A stretch of 64,000 nucleotides of DNA, from NCBI RefSeq assembly GCF_018156225.1, contig NZ_JAGTAR010000025.1:1-64000 (forward strand), read 5' to 3'. Position numbers and translations under genes: made by a program. The stretch comes from Carboxylicivirga sediminis. GTDB taxonomy: Bacteria; Bacteroidota; Bacteroidia; Bacteroidales; Marinilabiliaceae. Below the pieces are notes generated by a model. It searched no databases. It was not told the DNA's origin and saw only the letters and a program-made list of their open reading frames with translations. Of this stretch, positions 54,256 through 63,649 are shown in pieces (positions within the stretch are counted from its first letter, which is position 1; every line of letters begins with the position of its first letter).

Positions 54256-57222
54256 ATGAAGAAACATCTTTACAAATCTATCCAAAGAGCTTTGTATAGA
54301 ATACCGATGCTTATACTGTTATGCATATTTTCTATACTAACAATTCATGCTCAAAACCTCACCATTACCGGGAAGGTAACAGATTCATCAGGCCAACCAA
54401 TTCCGGGTGCATCCATTGTGATTAAAACAACCACTATTGGGACAATCAGTGACATAGATGGAAACTATAGTTTAACCGGAGAGCTTTCTCCTGAAAGTAT
54501 CTTAGTCTATAGTTTTGTTGGAATGAAGACACAAGAGGTTTTAGTTGGTAATCAAGCAACTATTGATGTAACCATGCAAGATGATGTGCATGGTCTGACA
54601 GAAGTAGTCGTTGTAGGGTATGGTACACAGGAGAAGAAGGATATTACTGGTTCTGTTGCTTTGGTCGGAGCGGATGAACTGGAGTCTCGACCTAATACTC
54701 AGTTGGGGTCATTAATCCAGGGACGTGCTGCGGGTGTGCGGGTAGCATCCAGTTCTGGTAAGCCTTCGCAAGGTTTAAGTATACGTGTGCGTGGCACCAA
54801 TTCAATTACTGCAGGCAGCGAACCTCTATATGTGGTTGATGGCATACCTACAAGTGACACCCGTTCAATCAATCCTGCAGATGTTGAAACAATGACTGTA
54901 TTGAAGGATGCTTCATCCGCTGCTATTTATGGGGCGCAAGGAGCAAATGGGGTAGTGCTTATCACCACTAAACAGGGAACGTCGGGTAAGCCTAAAGTAA
55001 CCCTGGATGCTTATACAGGTTTTTCTGAAGTTTGGAATACCCTGAGTGTACTGAATGGCGAACAATACAGAGACTTGATGACAGAGATGGGGCAATCAAC
55101 TGATTGGAACCGCTACAACAAAAATACTGACTGGCAAAAAGAGATCTTTCAGAGGGGCATCTCTCAAAACTACCAGTTGTCATTATCAGGTAAGAGCGAG
55201 CAAACTACCTACTATGTTTCTGGCGGTTGGGTGCAACAGGTAGGTGCAGTGCGCAGTTCAGAAATGGATCGTGCCAACTTTAAAATTAATCTGGATCAGG
55301 AAGTTAATGACTGGTTAAGCATTGGTACACGCATTGCCTATACCAGGTACCGCGATGTTGATGTCAATGACAATAATGCGATTAACCAAGGCGGTGTTAT
55401 CACAGGTGTTATCAACACACCATCGGTCATAGGGATTTACAATGAAGATGGAACCTTCACTAGCAATCCATTTCAAAACTGGGAAAACCCGGTTGCTAGC
55501 ACCGATGGTTCCGATCGCGAATATCGCCAGGAGCGTTTCCTTGGCAATTTGTATCTGAAAATCAAATTTCTGAAGGATTTTAGCATTAAATCAAATTTTG
55601 GTGTTGATTACAGCAATGGTATCTATGATTACTTTCTCGATCCTTACAGAACCAGTTATGGTCAGGCAAAAAAAGGCATTGGTACAAATAACACTGATCG
55701 CTCAAGCTACTGGATGGCAGAAAATATCCTTTCATACAATAAAAAAACAGGCAAGCATTCCATTGAAGCTCTGGCAGGTAACGTGGTACAAAAGTATTTG
55801 TGGGAGAATGCTTATATAACTACAGAGAATTTTGCCAGTGATGGAGTAAAAACAACTAATGGAGGCTCTATCATTGCATCGGCTGGTAATACAAAGGCCG
55901 AGAAATCGAATGTCTCATACATTAGTCGTTTAAACTATGTATTTGATGATAAGTACTTATTAACCGCCAACTTCCGGGCCGATGCATCAAGTGTCTTTGG
56001 AGCCGATAATCGTTGGGGATATTTCCCATCATTTTCTGCCGGCTGGCGTATCTCGCACGAAGGTTTTATGAACGATTTTGACTTCCTTAATGATTTGAAA
56101 GTACGCGCTGGATGGGGTATTGTAGGTAATGATCAGATTCGAAACTATGCCTATTATGGAACCGTTGGTTCAAATAATTACCCAATTGGCGGCACTCTAA
56201 TGCCTGGCACTTATCCCAATGCAATGGATAACAATAGTCTGAAATGGGAAGAATCAGAACAAACCAATATTGGATTAGATATTAGTGTATTAAATGGACG
56301 GATTCAGTTAACGGCAGATGCTTATCATCGCAAAACACGTGATTTGTTGCTGGATGCCCCACTTCCAATAAGTACAGGCTACCAGGCTGCGTTACAAAAT
56401 ATTGGTAATCTCGAAAATAAAGGTCTGGAATTTAGCCTTAATACAGTTAATATCGATAAAGAAGTGAAGTGGAGCAGTACTTTCAATATCTCATTTAACC
56501 AAAATGAAGTAACCAACCTGGTTGTTGAAAGTTTGCCAATGGGTAATATTGCCGGACGTGGCGAAGCCATTCTTTTAGAGGAAGGCCAGTCGCTGGGGAC
56601 TTTATATGGATATGTTTGGGGTGGTGTTGATCCGGCTACGGGTAATGCCTATTACATCGATGCCAACGGAGAAAGTACTTTTACCCCAACGGCTGATGAC
56701 CGCCAAATTATTGGTAATGCTAGTCCTGATTTTTTCTATGGATTGAATAACACAGTTAGCTATAAAGGCATTGGCTTAACTGTATTTTTAGAAGGTGCTT
56801 ATGGCAATGATATGCTGAATGCTACTCGCATTGACTCAGAAGGCATGACTGATCCAAAGAATCAGCTGTTAACCGTTAATAACCGTTGGAGGCAGCCTGG
56901 TGATGTAACGGATACCCCAAGAGCAAGCTGGGCCAATACCGACAACTCGCTCATATCAACACGCTTTATCGAAGATGGTTCGTATCTGCGTCTTAAAACT
57001 GTTACCCTAAGTTACGACATACCCCAAAGTATTTTGTCTAAAGTCAACTTGTCCAATGTACGTTTGTATGCAACCGGAGAAAACCTGCTAACTTTTACCG
57101 ATTATTCGGGCTTTGATCCGGAAGTCAATGCATTTGGCGGTTCCAACACCATGCAGGGCATTGATTATGGCACCTATCCGCAAACACGAAATATCATTTT
57201 CGGATTGAACGTTACTTTTTAA
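54256..57222 (+). CDS. SusC/RagA family TonB-dependent outer-membrane transporter (PUL2)
   Basis: The 988-residue protein has a long SusC-type leader (MKKHLYKSIQRALYRIPMLI, then a hydrophobic segment). Next are a CarboxypepD_reg domain (TITGKVTDSSGQPIPGASIVIKTT), the TonB-box region LTEVVVVGYGTQEKKDITGSV, and a plug (GVRVASSSGKPSQGLSIRVRG, TMTVLKDASSAAIYGAQGANGVVLITTKQG). A barrel ends in FGLNVTF. It shares the overall plan of the PUL1 SusC but is 87 residues shorter and clearly diverged. It should import beta-glucan fragments captured by the SusD encoded 18 bp downstream. Confidence 0.97.
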   Translation: MKKHLYKSIQRALYRIPMLILLCIFSILTIHAQNLTITGKVTDSSGQPIPGASIVIKTTTIGTISDIDGNYSLTGELSPESILVYSFVGMKTQEVLVGNQATIDVTMQDDVHGLTEVVVVGYGTQEKKDITGSVALVGADELESRPNTQLGSLIQGRAAGVRVASSSGKPSQGLSIRVRGTNSITAGSEPLYVVDGIPTSDTRSINPADVETMTVLKDASSAAIYGAQGANGVVLITTKQGTSGKPKVTLDAYTGFSEVWNTLSVLNGEQYRDLMTEMGQSTDWNRYNKNTDWQKEIFQRGISQNYQLSLSGKSEQTTYYVSGGWVQQVGAVRSSEMDRANFKINLDQEVNDWLSIGTRIAYTRYRDVDVNDNNAINQGGVITGVINTPSVIGIYNEDGTFTSNPFQNWENPVASTDGSDREYRQERFLGNLYLKIKFLKDFSIKSNFGVDYSNGIYDYFLDPYRTSYGQAKKGIGTNNTDRSSYWMAENILSYNKKTGKHSIEALAGNVVQKYLWENAYITTENFASDGVKTTNGGSIIASAGNTKAEKSNVSYISRLNYVFDDKYLLTANFRADASSVFGADNRWGYFPSFSAGWRISHEGFMNDFDFLNDLKVRAGWGIVGNDQIRNYAYYGTVGSNNYPIGGTLMPGTYPNAMDNNSLKWEESEQTNIGLDISVLNGRIQLTADAYHRKTRDLLLDAPLPISTGYQAALQNIGNLENKGLEFSLNTVNIDKEVKWSSTFNISFNQNEVTNLVVESLPMGNIAGRGEAILLEEGQSLGTLYGYVWGGVDPATGNAYYIDANGESTFTPTADDRQIIGNASPDFFYGLNNTVSYKGIGLTVFLEGAYGNDMLNATRIDSEGMTDPKNQLLTVNNRWRQPGDVTDTPRASWANTDNSLISTRFIEDGSYLRLKTVTLSYDIPQSILSKVNLSNVRLYATGENLLTFTDYSGFDPEVNAFGGSNTMQGIDYGTYPQTRNIIFGLNVTF

Positions 57223-57240
57223 TTCTTAAACCGAAACATC

Positions 57241-58737
57241 ATGAATTTTAAAACATATATAATAGGGGGCCTAATCGTATTATCTGCCTGGTCGTGCGAT
57301 GATTTCCTGGAACTTAAGCCCTTGTCAGAAGAGACCACAGCGACTGCATATACAAAACTGAGCCAAATTGAAGCCGCCTTAACAGGTGCCTATGAATCTT
57401 TCCAGTCAGATGCCTATGTATGGAACAATGTACAATTTCAGGATGTACGCTCTGATAACCATTATGCAGGTGGAGATAATCCATCCTTTTACGAAATAGA
57501 TTATCTGGATATTTCTGCTACCAATGACAAAGTCAATCAAAGCTGGGGCAATATCTATAATGCCATATTAAAAGCGAATATTGTTCTGGAACGAGTTGAT
57601 GATGTTACGGATCCATTATTAACGGAGAAGCGCAAAAAGGAAATCATTGGCGAAGCCTTGTTCTTAAGAGCTTATCACTACTACAACCTGGTTAATTTAT
57701 ATGGAGGAGTGCCACTTATTTTGGAAGCAACAAAATCAACCGATGCGGGTAGCGTTAACATTCCTCGCTCAAGCGCTGAGGAGGTATTTGCGCAAATCAT
57801 TTTGGATTTAGATGAAGCCAGCAAGATTTTACCAGATAACTATGGTAATAATGCTGCTGTGAACAAAGCGCGCGCTACTGCCGGTGCTGCCTGGGCATTA
57901 ATGGCTAAAGCCTATGCTCAAAAACCATCACCTGAATATAATAAAGTACTGGAGTGTATTGATGAAGTTGAGAAGAGTGCTGCTAATTATAAACTGATTG
58001 ATTACACCCATCTGTTTGACGGGGCACATTATAACAATGATGAATCAATTTTAGAAGTGCAATGGATAGCTGGTTCTGATGGCAATTGGGGGCCACAGCT
58101 ATTGTTGCCACCTTCAATAAGTGGTGATTCGTGGCGCAAGTTTGTAACTCCTTCAAAAGACCTGGTAGAGGCTTTTGACGCTGAAGGTGATGAGATACGT
58201 AAAAATGCAACCATCCTCTTTGAAAATGTTGCCTGGATTGATGAATACTATGGTATTGATGAACCAAGTGATGGTAATGCTATGCCAAACAGTGTGGCAT
58301 TTGGTTACAAATGGAAACATGCCGATGGATGGTCAAGTGGCAATCGACAATACCTGTTGCGCTATGGCGACATCGTATTACTAAAAGCTGAAGCTTTAAA
58401 TGAAACGAATGAATTAGCATTAGCTGTTGCAGAGGTAAATCGCATCCGCAATCGTGTTTCATTGGATGATTTGACTGACGAGCAAAAGAGCTCCAAAGAG
58501 GTAATGCGACAAACCATTCTCAATGAACGTCGACTGGAGCTGGCACAGGAAGCGCAGCGCTGGGACGATTTGGTACGCTATGGCGTAGTGGTAGAAACCA
58601 TGAACAATCTGGTTGAAATTGACTTACGCAATGCTCAGGCTATTGATTACAATATGACAAGCGATAAAACTCTTTTGCCTATCCCGCAGCAGGAACTGGA
58701 TCGAAACCCAAATCTAACGCCTAATCCATCAAACTAA
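57241..58737 (+). CDS. SusD/RagB family glycan-binding lipoprotein (PUL2)
   Basis: The 498-residue protein has lipobox AWSC (near residue 19). SusD features are DDFLELKPLSEETTATAYTK, LTGAYESFQSDAYVWNN, GEALFLRAYHYYNLVNLYGGVPLIL, YGDIVLLKAEALNETNE, VNRIRNRV and ILNERRLELAQEAQRWDDLVRYG. It forms the surface lid of the SusC transporter encoded 18 bp upstream and precedes the SusE-like gene by 5 bp. Confidence 0.96.
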   Translation: MNFKTYIIGGLIVLSAWSCDDFLELKPLSEETTATAYTKLSQIEAALTGAYESFQSDAYVWNNVQFQDVRSDNHYAGGDNPSFYEIDYLDISATNDKVNQSWGNIYNAILKANIVLERVDDVTDPLLTEKRKKEIIGEALFLRAYHYYNLVNLYGGVPLILEATKSTDAGSVNIPRSSAEEVFAQIILDLDEASKILPDNYGNNAAVNKARATAGAAWALMAKAYAQKPSPEYNKVLECIDEVEKSAANYKLIDYTHLFDGAHYNNDESILEVQWIAGSDGNWGPQLLLPPSISGDSWRKFVTPSKDLVEAFDAEGDEIRKNATILFENVAWIDEYYGIDEPSDGNAMPNSVAFGYKWKHADGWSSGNRQYLLRYGDIVLLKAEALNETNELALAVAEVNRIRNRVSLDDLTDEQKSSKEVMRQTILNERRLELAQEAQRWDDLVRYGVVVETMNNLVEIDLRNAQAIDYNMTSDKTLLPIPQQELDRNPNLTPNPSN

Positions 58738-58742
58738 ATACG

Positions 58743-60458
58743 ATGACAATGAAAACATTTAAGAAACATATATTGTGGGCAGCTTTGCTAATGCTCACGC
58801 TGTGGAGCTGCGAGGAGAAAAGCAATCTGCAGCCAGAAGGCAACTGGGATTTGAGTGCTCCAGCGTTAATGCCTTTAAATGGTGATAATAAATTAGTGCT
58901 TGATGAAGCGAATCCACATGGTAAAATTACTTTTAATTGGGAAGCAGCGGTTTCATCAGCTAAATATGGGGTGTATTATACTGTTGTAATCGATTCGTTG
59001 AATGCAAGCGATGTGAATCAACCAATCATTCAATTCAAGTCACTGGAAGGCGGTAAGAGCAACAGCGCTTCAATTACCAATCTGGAGCTGAACGATGCTT
59101 TATACATGGCAGGCTTCCTCCCCGGGCAGGAGCTGGAATTACAATGGGCTGTTCAAGCCGTGTGCTTATCAAAGATGACAAGTGATGAAGCCGATGTTAC
59201 TGTTACCCGTTACGATGATGATAAACTATTTTTATCAGGTAGCGCAACCGAAGTGGGTGATAATGTAACTAATGCTATCAAGATGATGCGACTAAGCAAT
59301 GGTGCAGGTGAAAAGCTGAAGTTATACGAGTCATACACTGAGCTTAAAGCCAATGAAGGCTTTATGGTTTTTAATGGTCGTAGTGAAAATGCCATTGCCT
59401 ATGGCGTGGACAACGAAGGCAAATTAGTTCGTGATGGTCAACCTATCACCGTTGATGCAGATGGTGTGTATCGCATCAATATTGATTTCGAGACCATGAG
59501 TATCTCATTCCATAAAGTCGATCGCCTGGGACTGATTGGTTCGCCACTTGCCGGAGGTTGGGGAGCCGATGAGGCTCTGGAATATATAGGTATGGGTGTT
59601 TGGCAAAGCGATATAAGTTTCCCGGGAACAGGTGGCTACATCATACGTGCCAATAACAACTGGGAAGGCATTATCAAACACAAAAGCGGTAGCGTGAACG
59701 ATGTTGTCCGCGAAGATTTTGGTAACGAACAGGGTATTGCTTTTGAAGATTTTCAGCAAAATGAAGCTGGTTTATATACTGTTACATTAACACTTGATGG
59801 CAATAATTACACAATGAATCTGGAGAAAGCTCCTGAGCAACGTATGTATGTTATTGCCAACGGCACTGATGCTTATGAGCTAACCATGGTTGGCGATGGC
59901 ATTTTTGCAACCACCAGCTACATTGCACTGCAAACAACAGACAATGTACTTGTTAACACCAAGGCAGATGGAAGCGGAATCAGCTACAGTATCAGCGATG
60001 CTATGGGACAAGGTGATGATAACAAAGTGGAGGCGACCGCAAGCATGTCTGAAAGTACAACTCCTTTCTCCCCTGTTGTGGATCAGGCTTATGGTTTTGT
60101 GATAGATGTTAAAACAGGCGAACTAAAGTGGCACTACTACAACCTGAAACTCTTCCACTGGGATGAAGTTGGTGGTGGTTGGGATACCCGAACAGAAACC
60201 TTATTAAGCTATTCGCATCCTTTCACATTTACAGCAACTGCTGACTTACAGGCCGGTTATCACTCGAAGGTATTCTCGCCATGGGAAATCTTGTTTGGAG
60301 CAGCAACAAGTGAAGATGTAAATGCATTAAGTGGAAACATGCTCAATGATGGCGGTGCAGCCAATATAGATAACATATCTACCTCTGGCTCTTATGATTT
60401 TACACTAACCATTACAGCTGATTATTCAACAGGAACCTTCGAATTTGTATCTAAATAA
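58743..60458 (+). CDS. SusE/SusF-like surface glycan-binding lipoprotein (PUL2)
   Basis: The 571-residue protein has lipobox LWSC. The N-terminal SusE domain (APALMPLNGDNKLVLDEANPHGKITFNWEAA) is followed by repeated SusE/F starch-module-like domains with the pattern LFLSGSATEVGDN, then LGLIGSPLAGGWGADEALEYIGMGVWQSDISF and RMYVIANGTDAYELTMVGDGIFAT. Such proteins bind polysaccharide at the cell surface and are not catalytic. The start may be the ATG at 58743 or the one at 58749. A strong hairpin lies after the stop codon. Confidence 0.9.
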   Translation: MTMKTFKKHILWAALLMLTLWSCEEKSNLQPEGNWDLSAPALMPLNGDNKLVLDEANPHGKITFNWEAAVSSAKYGVYYTVVIDSLNASDVNQPIIQFKSLEGGKSNSASITNLELNDALYMAGFLPGQELELQWAVQAVCLSKMTSDEADVTVTRYDDDKLFLSGSATEVGDNVTNAIKMMRLSNGAGEKLKLYESYTELKANEGFMVFNGRSENAIAYGVDNEGKLVRDGQPITVDADGVYRINIDFETMSISFHKVDRLGLIGSPLAGGWGADEALEYIGMGVWQSDISFPGTGGYIIRANNNWEGIIKHKSGSVNDVVREDFGNEQGIAFEDFQQNEAGLYTVTLTLDGNNYTMNLEKAPEQRMYVIANGTDAYELTMVGDGIFATTSYIALQTTDNVLVNTKADGSGISYSISDAMGQGDDNKVEATASMSESTTPFSPVVDQAYGFVIDVKTGELKWHYYNLKLFHWDEVGGGWDTRTETLLSYSHPFTFTATADLQAGYHSKVFSPWEILFGAATSEDVNALSGNMLNDGGAANIDNISTSGSYDFTLTITADYSTGTFEFVSK

Positions 60459-60463
60459 ATAAG

Positions 60464-60500
60464 AGAGTGGAGTCCAATTAATGTTATTGGACTCCACTCT
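60464..60500 (+). terminator. Strong hairpin between susE-like gene and GH30
   Basis: A perfect 15-bp stem (AGAGTGGAGTCCAAT with ATTGGACTCCACTCT) with a 7-base loop lies five bases after the susE-like stop. It is not followed by a T-run, so it may protect or process the mRNA rather than end it. Confidence 0.55.
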
Positions 60501-60520
60501 TACTAATAATAAGCAGGAAG

Positions 60521-61972
60521 ATGAACCAAAGAATTATTCGACTAATCACTCCTATTCTACTAATCATTATACTGGGCCTAATGGGTGCCCGATGTCAAAA
60601 GGAAGAGCGTATTACACCTCCTCCTCCGGTTATGCCCGATGCATTAGATATATCCATGCGCTTATCAACCTACGATGGCGTAAGTAAGTTTAGTCAGCAG
60701 GATATCAAGTTTTATGCTATTGAACCCAATAATAATCCAACCATAAGCATTACAGCTGAATCAAAATACCAGGTGATGGATGGTTTCGGATACACTTTAA
60801 CAGGCGGCAGTGCCATGCATTTGAAAAAAATGAGCGACAGTAAGCGCAGTCAGCTGCTGTATGAATTATTTAATAATGAAGATGATAATATAGGTGTGAG
60901 CTATTTGCGCATCAGCATTGGTGCTTCTGATTTAGATGCTGCTCCATTTTCATATAACGACTTGCCCGCAGGTCAAACTGATGAGGAGATGACGCAATTT
61001 TCACTAGTTCCGGATAAGCAATACCTGATTCCTGTTCTGAAAGAAATTTTAGCGATTAATCCTGACATCAAAATTTTAGGCTCTCCATGGTCTCCTCCCA
61101 CCTGGATGAAAGACAACGGTGCTACCAAAGGCGGTGAGCTACTAAAAGAGTATTACCAGGCTTATGCAAAGTACTTTGTTAAGTATGTTCAGGAAATGCA
61201 AAAAGAAGGTATTATCATTGATGCCATTACAGTTCAAAACGAACCATTGCACCCCGGTAATAACCCAAGCTTGTATATGTCGGCAACAGCTCAGGCTGAG
61301 TTTATCAAAACGGCTTTAGGGCCTAATTTTGAAGCTGCTAATATCAGTACTAAAATAATTATATACGACCATAATGCTGATAAACCTGAATATCCGATTT
61401 CCATCTTGAACGATGTCGAAGCTAAGCAATTCATCGATGGTTCTGCCTTCCATTTATACGGTGGCGACATTGATAACCTGAGCCAGGTACACAATGCGCA
61501 CCCGGATAAGAATCTATATTTCACAGAACAGTGGATTGGCGCACCGGGTAGCTTTGGTGATGATATGGTTTGGCATACGCGTAACCTAATAATCGGAGCA
61601 CCTCGCAATTGGTGCCGCAATGTATTGGAGTGGAACCTGGCAGCCAACTCCGCTTTGGAGCCTCATACTGATGGCGGCTGCACCAAGTGTCTTGGAGCCT
61701 TGACCATCGATGGAGATAAGGTGGTGCGCAATCCGGCTTATTATATTATTGCTCATGCCTCAAAATACGTAAGTCCTGGTTCGGTCCGTATTGAAAGTAA
61801 TATTCCAAACAACTTACCCAATGTGGCCTTCCTGACACCCGACAATAAGATTGTTGTTATTGTATTGAACGAAAGTGATAGCGAACAGCAATTTAACATT
61901 GAGCTGGGTGAACAACTCACCAGTACAAAGCTGGCTGCTAAAGCTGTGGCTACTTACGTTTGGAAACAGTAA
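60521..61972 (+). CDS. GH30 beta-1,6-glucanase-like lipoprotein
   Basis: The 483-residue protein has lipobox GARC (near residue 25). The GH30 barrel and side beta-domain show YQVMDGFGYTLTGGSAMHL, YLRISIGASDLDAAPFSYND, ILGSPWSPPTWMKDNG, acid/base Glu241 in AITVQNEPLHPGNNP, FHLYGGDI and nucleophile Glu336 in LYFTEQWIG. These match the GH30_3-type endo-beta-1,6-glucanases, though the subfamily was not tested. It follows the SusE-like gene behind a strong hairpin and would cut beta-1,6-glucan outside the cell. Confidence 0.88.
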   Translation: MNQRIIRLITPILLIIILGLMGARCQKEERITPPPPVMPDALDISMRLSTYDGVSKFSQQDIKFYAIEPNNNPTISITAESKYQVMDGFGYTLTGGSAMHLKKMSDSKRSQLLYELFNNEDDNIGVSYLRISIGASDLDAAPFSYNDLPAGQTDEEMTQFSLVPDKQYLIPVLKEILAINPDIKILGSPWSPPTWMKDNGATKGGELLKEYYQAYAKYFVKYVQEMQKEGIIIDAITVQNEPLHPGNNPSLYMSATAQAEFIKTALGPNFEAANISTKIIIYDHNADKPEYPISILNDVEAKQFIDGSAFHLYGGDIDNLSQVHNAHPDKNLYFTEQWIGAPGSFGDDMVWHTRNLIIGAPRNWCRNVLEWNLAANSALEPHTDGGCTKCLGALTIDGDKVVRNPAYYIIAHASKYVSPGSVRIESNIPNNLPNVAFLTPDNKIVVIVLNESDSEQQFNIELGEQLTSTKLAAKAVATYVWKQ

Positions 61973-61977
61973 CAAAA

Positions 61978-62014
61978 ACTCATTTTAACCACACCAAACC
62001 TCATTTTTACCTCA
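61978..62014 (+). promoter_or_regulatory. CCTCA direct-repeat array upstream of the second GH30 (putative operator)
   Basis: ACTCA at 61978, CCACA at 61989, CCTCA at 61999 and CCTCA at 62010 are spaced 11, 10 and 11 bases. The last pair lies in ACCTCATTTTTACCTCA, identical to 52251-52267. A TAAGTTTA box (62055-62062, one mismatch to TAnnTTTG) would place the array about -55 to -91 from a start near 62069. Confidence 0.45.
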
Positions 62015-62087
62015 TCATACATAACAAACCGTGACTTGATTAGCCTGTAAAAGCTAAGTTTATAACAATTACTAAAAAACAACCATT

Positions 62088-63554
62088 ATGAAGTTATACA
62101 TACCAGTATTAATGGCTGCTTTGGCAATAGCTTGCTCACCCAAGCAGTCAACTGACATGGAAGTGGTAAATAACAATTTGCCTTACAGTCTCGAAAATAA
62201 GACAGTTCGAGTATTCGAGACATCAAAAACCGGTGGAGAACGAATGGCTGCCAAAGGAATTAATGAGTTTGGTGAAGCCAATCAACCTTTAGAATCAGAG
62301 GTAGCTGTTTTTGTTAATCCCAACAAACAGTTCCAAACCTTTATTGGTATCGGCGGAGCCATCACCGATGCCTCGGCCGAGGTCTTCCATAAGCTGTCTG
62401 CCGCCAATCAAAAGAAACTGGTGGATGCCTACTATGGCCCTGGCGGTAATGACTATACGCTGCTGCGCACCACTATTCATAGCTGTGATTTTTCCAGCGA
62501 AAGCTACACCTATATTGAAGAAGGTGACAAAGAACTGAAGACTTTCTCCATTGAACGTGATAAAAAGGAACGCATTCCAATGATAAAGCGTGCCATGGCA
62601 CAAGCCTCAGAGCCATTGCTATTTTATGTCAGCCCCTGGAGCCCACCTGCCTTTATGAAAGGTCGCGAGCACATGCTACAAGGTGGTAAACTATTACCTG
62701 AGTTCTACCAGTCATGGGCCAGCTACTATGCCAGGTTTATCAAAGCTTATGAAGCCGAAGGTATGCCGGTTTGGGGCTTAACCATTCAAAATGAGCCGAT
62801 GGCGGTGCAAACATGGGAATCATGTGTCTACACAGCTGAAGAAGAAAGGGACTTCCTGAAAAACTACCTTGGTCCTACTTTGGAGAAAGAAGGTTTAGCA
62901 GATAAAAACATTGTGGTATGGGATCATAACCGTGACTTGATTTCGCACCGTGCCAACACCATTTTTGGTGATCCTGATGCGGCTAAATATGCCTGGGGAA
63001 TTGGTTTTCACTGGTATGAGCGCTGGGCTGGCGGCGAATCTATGTGGCGTAACCTAAGTAATGTAAAAGAGTCATACCCGAATAAACAGTTACTGTTTAC
63101 GGAAGGGTGCATTGAGGCATTTGATGAAACACAATACCAACGCTGGTCCAATGCAGAACGATATGGTAAATCAATGATCAACGATTTTAACTGCGGAACA
63201 GCCGGATGGACCGACTGGAATATCCTTCTGGATCACACAGGTGGACCAAACCACGTTGGCAACTTTTGCTTTGCACCAATACACGCCGATACGCGAACAG
63301 ATGAATTGATTTTTACGCCATCGTACTATTACATTGGTCATTTCTCGAAGTTTATACGCCCCGGAGCAAAGCGTGTGAGCACGACAACTAGTCGCAGCCA
63401 CATTAACAGCACCTCATTCATCAATACTGACGGTACAATGGTTACTGTAGTGATGAATGATACGGAAAAAGCCATCATCTATAAGTTGATTGTTGACCAA
63501 CATGAAACAGTAATGGAGATACCTGCTCACGGTATTCAAACATTAGTCTACTAA
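62088..63554 (+). CDS. GH30 beta-glucosidase/glucanase-like lipoprotein
   Basis: The 488-residue protein has lipobox AIAC. GH30 features are TFIGIGGAITDASAEVFHKL, LLRTTIHSCDFSSESYTY, YVSPWSPPAFMKGREHMLQGG, acid/base Glu236 in LTIQNEPMAVQTWESC, GFHWYERWAGG and nucleophile Glu339 in LLFTEGCIEA. The type resembles glucosylceramidase-like GH30_1 enzymes, some of which are exo-acting beta-1,6-glucosidases. It is the last gene of PUL2, with its own upstream repeat array. It probably finishes breakdown of beta-1,6-gluco-oligosaccharides. Confidence 0.88.
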   Translation: MKLYIPVLMAALAIACSPKQSTDMEVVNNNLPYSLENKTVRVFETSKTGGERMAAKGINEFGEANQPLESEVAVFVNPNKQFQTFIGIGGAITDASAEVFHKLSAANQKKLVDAYYGPGGNDYTLLRTTIHSCDFSSESYTYIEEGDKELKTFSIERDKKERIPMIKRAMAQASEPLLFYVSPWSPPAFMKGREHMLQGGKLLPEFYQSWASYYARFIKAYEAEGMPVWGLTIQNEPMAVQTWESCVYTAEEERDFLKNYLGPTLEKEGLADKNIVVWDHNRDLISHRANTIFGDPDAAKYAWGIGFHWYERWAGGESMWRNLSNVKESYPNKQLLFTEGCIEAFDETQYQRWSNAERYGKSMINDFNCGTAGWTDWNILLDHTGGPNHVGNFCFAPIHADTRTDELIFTPSYYYIGHFSKFIRPGAKRVSTTTSRSHINSTSFINTDGTMVTVVMNDTEKAIIYKLIVDQHETVMEIPAHGIQTLVY

Positions 63555-63585
63555 TACTAGGTTTTCATTAATATACACAAACACA

Positions 63586-63620
63586 AAAACGGGCGTTCAT
63601 TTTACCAGAACGCCCGTTTT
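63586..63620. terminator. Bidirectional Rho-independent terminator
   Basis: A 13-bp perfect stem (AAAACGGGCGTTC with GAACGCCCGTTTT) with a 9-base loop lies between convergent GH30 genes, with T-rich sequence on both strands. Confidence 0.88.
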
Positions 63621-63649
63621 ATTATTTGTAATAATGCTACTAAAAAACC

